DNA of 33,376 bases from positions 1 to 33,376 of the forward strand of contig NZ_JALLIN010000063.1 of the NCBI RefSeq assembly GCF_023630175.1, in the 5' to 3' direction. Under the pieces are notes generated by a model, which was not told the origin of the DNA, did no database searches, and saw only the letters and a list, made by a program, of their open reading frames with translations. Numbering within the stretch: position 1 is the stretch's first letter; every line of letters begins with the position of its first letter. Made by a program: the position numbers and the translations under genes. Below are positions 28,744 to 33,376 of this stretch, piece by piece. The DNA comes from Streptomyces cellostaticus. Its GTDB lineage: Bacteria; Actinomycetota; Actinomycetes; Streptomycetales; Streptomycetaceae.

Positions 28744-30188
28744 CTGCGGACGTCATCGTCATCGGTGGCGGTGTCATCGGAAAGACCATCAGCTATACGC
28801 TGGCCGAGCACGGTGTCGCGGTGACCTGCGTGGGTAGCAGTTATGCCGCGCCCGGCACGGCGTCGACCGCCGCTGGCGCCATGCTCGGTGTGCTCGGCGA
28901 AGTGACCGCAACCGCCGCCTCCCCGATGGATGAGACGGAGCTTGGCTTCCGGGCCGCGGCTGGCCGCCGCTACCCGGACTTCGCCGCCCGACTAGCTGAG
29001 ACGTCGGGGGTGCCGATCCCGCTGGGGATGGGCACCTTCGTCGTGGGGACCACGGTCAACGAAGCCGATTTGGATAACCTCGCTGCGATCCGTATGGCTG
29101 CGCGCAACCAGGGCCTGCCCTGTGAGCAGGTAGACCACCGCAACGTTCCCGGCCTGCGGCCGGCCCGCAGGCACGAGCCTCTGGGCGTTCTACATCTGGC
29201 ACAGGAAGGATTCTTGGACAGCTGGCAGTTGATGGAATCCCTCCAGGTTGCCTTGGAGAAGCTGCCCACCGCCTCCCTTGTGACGGCCGATGCCACGGCG
29301 GTCGAGGTGGAGCACGGACGGGTCACCGGCGTACGCCTACGGGACGGCTCGTTCCTGTCCGCTGGACATGTTGTTCTGGCCAATGGCGTCGGCGCTCAGC
29401 CGCTACTGGACCAGCTGGGCGATCTGCCTGGCACTCTCCCGCGGCTGCTTCCCGGTAAGGGAGTTAGCCTGGTCCTGGACCGGGTGGACGACGACTTCCC
29501 CCAGGTGATCCGCACCCCTAACCGCGACTTCGCATGCGGCAGCCACGTGGTGCCGCGTGGAGGTGGAGCCGTATATCTGGGCGCCACCAACCGGGTGTCA
29601 TCGACACCAGGGTCCGGGGCTGAGGTCACACCCGGAGAAGTGCACAGCCTCATGCACAGCCTCATGCACGAGATCAACGTTCGCTTCCGAACTGCCTCGT
29701 TGGCCTCCCAGCGCTACGGGCTGCGACCGCTGACCAGCGACGGTTACCCGCTGATTGGAGCGACGGCGCTGGCCGGTCTGTCCATCGCAACGGGCACATA
29801 CCGCAACGGTATTCTCATGGCCCCCGCGGTGGGCGAGATCATTGCCGCCGTTATCTGCGGCGACCAGCCCTCTCTCATCAATCCCTTCGCCCCCGACGCC
29901 GGGTTCCGTAGTGCCAACGCCGCGCCCGAGGTCACCGATATCCTCGACGAGGGTCTGCGACATCTCGTGTCCTTCCTCCTGGAACCCGGCGGGCATATGC
30001 CCTACGACCGGTACCGGGAACTCCACACGTTCCTGACCCACCTTGCCCGCCTGGCGCTGGCTAACGACGCCCAAGCGGAGTCCATGCGGGAGGAAATACG
30101 CCGCATGTTCCGCGACCACCCAGTCCCGGAGATGCTGCCGCAGCTGTTCTACCGCCTCGCCGCACAACAACCGGTCCAGCAACCATGA
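28740..30188 (+). CDS. DAO family FAD-dependent oxidoreductase
   Basis: A 482-aa flavoprotein of the D-amino-acid oxidase/glycine oxidase group. It has the dinucleotide-binding IVIGGGVIG near the N-terminus and a C-terminal FAD motif around YGLRPLTSDGYPLIG and TGTYRNGILMAPAVGE, as in ThiO-like enzymes. About 100 residues beyond the usual end form an extra helical tail. GTG 28740 overlaps the previous stop. Family members oxidise amines or amino acids to imines, so oxidative deamination or imine formation on an amino sugar, aminoshikimate-type intermediate or amino acid is likely. A 12-base tandem repeat inside the gene encodes HSLMHSLM. Confidence 0.9.
   Translation: MTADVIVIGGGVIGKTISYTLAEHGVAVTCVGSSYAAPGTASTAAGAMLGVLGEVTATAASPMDETELGFRAAAGRRYPDFAARLAETSGVPIPLGMGTFVVGTTVNEADLDNLAAIRMAARNQGLPCEQVDHRNVPGLRPARRHEPLGVLHLAQEGFLDSWQLMESLQVALEKLPTASLVTADATAVEVEHGRVTGVRLRDGSFLSAGHVVLANGVGAQPLLDQLGDLPGTLPRLLPGKGVSLVLDRVDDDFPQVIRTPNRDFACGSHVVPRGGGAVYLGATNRVSSTPGSGAEVTPGEVHSLMHSLMHEINVRFRTASLASQRYGLRPLTSDGYPLIGATALAGLSIATGTYRNGILMAPAVGEIIAAVICGDQPSLINPFAPDAGFRSANAAPEVTDILDEGLRHLVSFLLEPGGHMPYDRYRELHTFLTHLARLALANDAQAESMREEIRRMFRDHPVPEMLPQLFYRLAAQQPVQQP
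29641..29664 (+). repeat. 12-bp tandem duplication inside FAD oxidase gene
   Basis: TGCACAGCCTCA is present twice in direct succession (29641-29652 and 29653-29664). It is in frame and adds a second HSLM unit; a third copy starts but diverges. It looks like recent slippage and leaves the frame open. Confidence 0.8.
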
Positions 30189-31078
30189 CCCTCAGATCGC
30201 GGCAGGCAGCCGAGTTCACGTTGGCTGACGGCCCTCGCGTCACGCACCTGCGTCGCTTGTCGAGCGGTCGGTCGCACGCCGCCTATGCAGGTCGACTCGT
30301 CGACGGATCGGCCGTCGTCTGCAAGGTCTCGGCCATGCAGGACGGCCGGCTGCCACACGAGGGCGCCTCGCTCGCCGCGCTGACCACGGCCGGCTATCCC
30401 TGCCCCGAGGTGGTGGCCCTCGGCCGGATATGCGACGGAAATTGGGAGGCCAGACGCTGCCTGGTCCTGCGCTTTCTGCCCGGCGGACCGCCCACAACCG
30501 GGGCCGCATTCACCCGGCTCGGACGCCGCCTTGCCGAGCTGCACCAACTCCAACTGCGAGCCGGAGCGTTACCCGTCCACGGGTCCACGGACCCGCGGAC
30601 AGAAGCATCCCACCTGCTCACGGCGCTCACGGCGGCGGACCGGGACACCCTGGACGAGATCGTCGAGGCCATACGGCGCGACGACTGCCCAGCGGTGCCG
30701 ACGCACGGAGACGCCGGTCCCGGAAACTACCTGGACACACCCAGCGGCGGCACGCTCATCGACTTCGAAACCGCCGCTATGCGCCCTGCTCTGGCCGATA
30801 TCGGCCGCTGTCTGTTCCTCATGGAGGTCGAGTACGGGATGCCTGCAGCATCCACCGAGGCTCAGGAGCTGATTCGCAGCTACCGCAACTGGCGGCACGA
30901 CGCCACCTCAGCCACGGATGCTGCCATCGCGGCTTGGTGCGCCGTGGAAGGACTCCGGGTGACCCACTGGCGACACGAGAACCGACAGCATCCCCGCACC
31001 CCGTCCTGGAACGAGGCGCTCAATGCCGTGAACCGAGCACTGCGCCGCGTGCAGAACAAGGAGTATCCCCTGTGCTGA
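30185..31078 (+). CDS. APH-type small-molecule kinase
   Basis: A 297-aa kinase of the aminoglycoside phosphotransferase/choline kinase family. The Brenner motif is HGDAGPGN (His174, catalytic Asp176, Asn181), the metal-binding LIDFE has Asp193, and the N-lobe Lys is in VVCKVS. ATG 30185 overlaps the oxidase stop (ATGA). It could phosphorylate a hydroxyl on a cluster intermediate (for example an aminocyclitol, or the shikimate 3-OH needed by EPSP synthase), or act as a resistance enzyme. Nothing in the sequence separates these. Confidence 0.88.
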   Translation: MTLRSRQAAEFTLADGPRVTHLRRLSSGRSHAAYAGRLVDGSAVVCKVSAMQDGRLPHEGASLAALTTAGYPCPEVVALGRICDGNWEARRCLVLRFLPGGPPTTGAAFTRLGRRLAELHQLQLRAGALPVHGSTDPRTEASHLLTALTAADRDTLDEIVEAIRRDDCPAVPTHGDAGPGNYLDTPSGGTLIDFETAAMRPALADIGRCLFLMEVEYGMPAASTEAQELIRSYRNWRHDATSATDAAIAAWCAVEGLRVTHWRHENRQHPRTPSWNEALNAVNRALRRVQNKEYPLC

Positions 31079-31722
31079 TCGAGATCTGTGGCCCTGACGG
31101 TGCCGGAAAGACCACGCTCGTGGACGCGCTGCGAGCACGGCTTCGGGCAGCCACCGGTGTGGCCGTCTACGAAAGGGTGCTTCGGTCGGAGTCCCGTAAC
31201 CTCCTCGAGGTCGCCCGCCTCTCCGCTTCCGCCTCGTTCACCCAGCGCGAGATGACGCTCGCCGTCCTACTCGATGCAGTACGCCAAAGCACCGGCGAAT
31301 TCAGCACCTATGTGGGATCGCCGGTGATGCACATCGTGGTGCAGCATTATGCGCACACGCTGGCTGCCCGCCTGCGCGATGAGGGTCTGCACCTCGATCC
31401 GGGATTGCGGTGGTTGCTCAGCCGACTGCCACCCCCGGATGTGTCCGTACGCCTCGCGATCACCCCTACACGCTGCATGGAACGCATCCGCGCACGCGCG
31501 AAAGGCGACGATATTTTGACGGCCGCGGAGCCTGGTGAACGCATGCGACGGCTCGTCGAGTCGTTCGAAAACGCCGCGGCCGACCTCACCTATCCGCAGT
31601 TTGTCGTCGATGCCGCCCAGGACGTGCCCTCAGTGCTTAAGGCAACGTGGTGGCATGTGCAGGCAGTGGCGGGTGTCACCATACAGATGGAGACCGGCTA
31701 CGGCTCAGAAACCGGCCGTTAG
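31072..31722 (+). CDS. Thymidylate-kinase-like P-loop kinase
   Basis: About 216 aa with an N-terminal Walker A GPDGAGKTT (residues 7-15) in the EICGPDGAGKT setting typical of thymidylate kinases, and a lid-like RIRARAKGDD segment near residue 145. GTG 31072 has AAGGAG eight bases upstream and overlaps the previous stop. Last gene of the right operon; its 3' end overlaps the convergent aroA gene by 18 bp. It is probably not the housekeeping thymidylate kinase. It may phosphorylate a phosphorylated metabolite or, since no shikimate kinase is visible, shikimate or an analogue. Confidence 0.82.
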   Translation: MLIEICGPDGAGKTTLVDALRARLRAATGVAVYERVLRSESRNLLEVARLSASASFTQREMTLAVLLDAVRQSTGEFSTYVGSPVMHIVVQHYAHTLAARLRDEGLHLDPGLRWLLSRLPPPDVSVRLAITPTRCMERIRARAKGDDILTAAEPGERMRRLVESFENAAADLTYPQFVVDAAQDVPSVLKATWWHVQAVAGVTIQMETGYGSETGR

Positions 31723-32964
31723 CGCCCAGGATTCCCGAACCCGGTCCAGGGCCTCGTGAAAGCCGGGGAATGTCTTTTGTACGCACTGCGGATCATCCAG
31801 CGTGATCCCCTTACTGCGCAGTCCGGTGACGCTGAAGCTCATGGCGATGCGGTGGTCCCGATGGCAGGCAATCACAGCTTCCTTCGGCGTACCCGGGAGG
31901 ATTTCGATCCAGTCCGGTCCCGTCCGAACCGGAACCCCGAGGCGGCCGAGATTTTCTTCACACGCCGCCAAGCGGTCGCATTCCTTCACCCGCGTGTTGT
32001 AGACGTCGGTGATCCTGACCGGCCCCTCGGCGAATGGTGCAATGGCGGCGAGTGTCGGCATGGTGTCGGAGATATTGCGCATGTTGACGTCGATGCCGCG
32101 GAGCGTACCCGTACCGGTGACTGTTACCTGGTCCTCGGCAACGTCTACCTGAGCCCCCATCTCCTCCAGCACGCGCACGAATTCGATATCGCCCTGGAGC
32201 GAGCGCGATCCGAGCCCAGACACGGTAACCGAATTGCCGGTCAACGCCGCGGCGGCGAAGAAGTAGCTGCTTGTGGAGGCGTCCGGCTCGACCATGTATT
32301 GCTGCGCGCGATACGGCTGCGCAGGCACGCGGTACCAGCTGCTCCCAGTTTCGACCTCTACCCCGAACCGGCGCATCATCTCCACCGTCATCTCGACGTA
32401 CGGCGCGGAGACGATGCGCGGCACCTCGACCGCCAGGCCCTGCTCCATCAACGGTCCGGCCATCAGCAGCGCGGTCAGGAACTGGGAGGAGATTCCGGCA
32501 TCGATGGTGATCTCGCCGCCCTGCAGGCCGGCTGCCTCGATGGTCAGCGGAAGGTGGCCCTCGACGCCGTCGTAGCGGATCCCGGCACCCAGCGCTTCCA
32601 GGGCTTTGACGACCGGCCGCACGGGGCGGCGGCGCATCTGGTCGGAGGCGTCGAAGTGAAAACGCCCATGGCCGCAAGCCGCGAGCGCCGGCAGGAATCG
32701 CGCCGCGGTCCCAGCGTCGCGGCACTGCACCACCGCGTCTTTCATATGAGGTCCGGCGGACGTCCCCTGCACGCGCCATTCCTGCGCATCCTGCTCAATG
32801 CCGTACCCCAACGATTCCAGTCCCTCCGCGAACGCCTCCGTGTCATCCGACCGAAGCGGGCGCTGCAAGTACGAAACCCCATCAGCGCAAGCGCTCAGAA
32901 ACAGGGCCCGCGCGGTGATCGACTTGGAACCCGGCACCTGGATTTCTACCACTGAAGCTCTCAT
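31705..32964 (-). CDS. aroA: EPSP synthase (3-phosphoshikimate 1-carboxyvinyltransferase)
   Basis: A 419-aa EPSP synthase, which transfers enolpyruvate from PEP to shikimate 3-phosphate. Motifs: VPGSKSITARAL (Lys14), the PEP-loop CRDAGTAARF, DTMPTLAAIAPF, VKECDRLA and the C-terminal CHRDHRIAMS. The PEP loop lacks the Pro that follows Arg in E. coli (Phe instead). The Asn before Ala-Gly-Thr is Asp, a change worth noting. ATG 32964. It is convergent with the right operon (18-bp overlap) and divergent from a 3-dehydroquinate synthase fragment. A cluster copy could feed chorismate-derived precursors, act on an aminoshikimate analogue, or serve as a resistant duplicate of the target. The enzyme family is sure; the role is open. 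Confidence 0.95.
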   Translation of the reverse strand: MRASVVEIQVPGSKSITARALFLSACADGVSYLQRPLRSDDTEAFAEGLESLGYGIEQDAQEWRVQGTSAGPHMKDAVVQCRDAGTAARFLPALAACGHGRFHFDASDQMRRRPVRPVVKALEALGAGIRYDGVEGHLPLTIEAAGLQGGEITIDAGISSQFLTALLMAGPLMEQGLAVEVPRIVSAPYVEMTVEMMRRFGVEVETGSSWYRVPAQPYRAQQYMVEPDASTSSYFFAAAALTGNSVTVSGLGSRSLQGDIEFVRVLEEMGAQVDVAEDQVTVTGTGTLRGIDVNMRNISDTMPTLAAIAPFAEGPVRITDVYNTRVKECDRLAACEENLGRLGVPVRTGPDWIEILPGTPKEAVIACHRDHRIAMSFSVTGLRSKGITLDDPQCVQKTFPGFHEALDRVRESWALTAGF

Positions 32965-32984
32965 TCCGTGACATCGACAAGACT

Positions 32985-32996
32985 CCCCACTTGGGG
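32985..32996. promoter_or_regulatory. Inverted repeat in aroA / DHQ synthase divergent region
   Basis: CCCCACTTGGGG, an inverted repeat with 5-base arms and a CT centre, lies 20 bases before the aroA start in the 65-bp gap between aroA and the DHQ synthase fragment. A TTGACG on the minus strand nearby could be a -35 element. An operator is possible but unproven. Confidence 0.3.
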
Positions 32997-33029
32997 CGGC
33001 ACGTCAAATTCTAGCGACAGGACATACCC

Positions 33030-33146
33030 ATGCCTATGCATGCAGAAGTAGACGTCCGGCTGGCGGACAGCTCCTACTCGATCCACATCGGCCCCGGTGT
33101 ACGTCATCGCCTCCCGGCGGAAGTTGCGGCCCTCGGCGCCTACTGA
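33030..33146 (+). pseudogene. N-terminal fragment of 3-dehydroquinate synthase
   Basis: A 38-codon frame starting at ATG 33030 with AGGA seven bases upstream. The product has the pattern of the first strand-turn-strand of 3-dehydroquinate synthase (VDVRLADSSYSIHIGPGV), then stops at TGA after Gly-Ala-Tyr. Full-length enzymes are about 340-400 aa, so more than 300 residues, including the NAD and zinc sites, are missing. The similarity ends around 33141, just where sequence leading to an IS630-type transposase begins. Disruption by insertion is therefore likely; the rest of the gene may lie beyond the window on the far side of the element. It could be an AroB- or RifG-type (aminoDHQ synthase) gene. 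Confidence 0.7.
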
Positions 33147-33177
33147 CCTTCAAAGCGTGGTGTCGGAGGGGCTGACG

Positions 33178-33212
33178 CCTCATGATCCCTGCGGTATGCC
33201 GACCGCATGAGG
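33178..33212 (+). promoter_or_regulatory. Hairpin covering the transposase start codon
   Basis: GCGGT (33191-33195) pairs with ACCGC (33202-33206), and CCTCATG (33178-33184) can pair with CATGAGG (33206-33212), with a bulge between. The ATG at 33207 lies in the stem. Such a structure could limit transposase translation when read through from outside promoters. Confidence 0.35.
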
Positions 33213-33376
33213 TATGCGCAAGGGGGCGGACTGACCGACGAACGGCGGGCTTTCCGCGAGAAGTTGAGGATGGAGGCGGCCGAGCGGTTCTGGCAGGGCG
33301 ACGAGAACCCGGTCATCGCTCACGAGCTGCGGGTCAGCGTCCGGTCGGTTCAGCGGTGGCGCAGAGCCTGGTCGCG
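33207..33376 (+). CDS. IS630 family transposase, N-terminal part
   Basis: 56 codons from ATG 33207 to the window edge; the gene continues outside. The product is an N-terminal helix-turn-helix of the kind found at the start of IS630-type transposases common in Streptomyces: LTDERRAFREKLRMEAAERF, then VIAHELRVSVRSVQRWRRAW as recognition helices. The catalytic DDE domain is not in the window. It is probably the element that interrupted the DHQ synthase gene. Confidence 0.8.
   Translation, partial: MRYAQGGGLTDERRAFREKLRMEAAERFWQGDENPVIAHELRVSVRSVQRWRRAWS

Larger units (their letters stand above)
33143..33376 (+). mobile_element. IS630-type insertion element, left part
   Basis: The sequence after a TA dinucleotide at 33141-33142 departs from the DHQ synthase reading and leads into a transposase N-terminus. 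IS630/Tc1 elements insert at TA and duplicate it, so 33143 is a plausible left end. The right end, its inverted repeat and the second TA are outside the window, so the boundary is provisional. Confidence 0.55.

Noticed and set aside
30430..31071. Upstream extension of the P-loop kinase frame
   Set aside because: It overlaps the APH kinase in another frame and is Arg/Pro/His-rich; GTG 31072 has a good ribosome site and puts the Walker A motif at the N-terminus.

Overview
The window looks like part of a specialised-metabolite region from a high-GC actinomycete, most likely Streptomyces. The reasons are strongly GC-biased third codon positions, many GTG starts (one probable TTG), tightly overlapping genes, and the enzyme families present. 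No rRNA, tRNA or CRISPR array was seen.

Left block (57-20170, all minus strand, read from right to left): an apparently continuous 14-gene NRPS operon. It opens with a free carrier protein, an acyl-CoA-dehydrogenase-superfamily flavoprotein, a class II synthetase-like amino acid:carrier-protein ligase, a carrier protein fused to a thioesterase with a Cys nucleophile, an unrecognised possible alpha/beta-hydrolase, and a cytochrome P450. Next come split NRPS proteins (A-T-C, A-T, free A), an ABC-2 exporter (ATPase plus two permeases), a free C domain, and a terminal MbtH-T-C-A-T-TE protein whose A domain reads as serine. The simplest reading is a short peptide ending in serine. One building block is probably loaded by the tRNA-synthetase-like ligase and oxidised while on a carrier protein. 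The exporter would remove the product or confer self-resistance.

Middle (20171-22233): about 2 kb between two divergent operons. I recognise no gene family there. One open frame (20892-22217) has a good ribosome site but poor protein character. Promoters for both operons probably lie here.

Right block (22234-31722, plus strand): a second tightly coupled operon of ten genes. They are a nucleotidyltransferase-like protein, ROK sugar kinase, HAD phosphatase, Gfo/Idh/MocA dehydrogenase, DegT/AHBA-synthase-type aminotransferase, type I 3-dehydroquinate-dehydratase-like protein, an extended nucleoside-diphosphate-kinase-like protein, a DAO-type FAD oxidase, an APH-type kinase and a thymidylate-kinase-like P-loop kinase. 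An EPSP synthase (aroA type) converges on it from the right. Divergent from aroA is only the first 38 codons of a 3-dehydroquinate synthase, followed by the start of an IS630-type transposase that runs out of the window. The kinase/phosphatase/dehydrogenase/aminotransferase quartet matches the kanosamine or aminoshikimate chemistry known from rifamycin-type clusters (RifN/M/L/K) and from ntdABC. The DHQ-type and EPSP synthase genes point to a dedicated (amino)shikimate branch, possibly now damaged by the insertion element.

The sequence does not show whether the two blocks make one product or are two adjacent clusters. No regulator or phosphopantetheinyl transferase is visible in the window.
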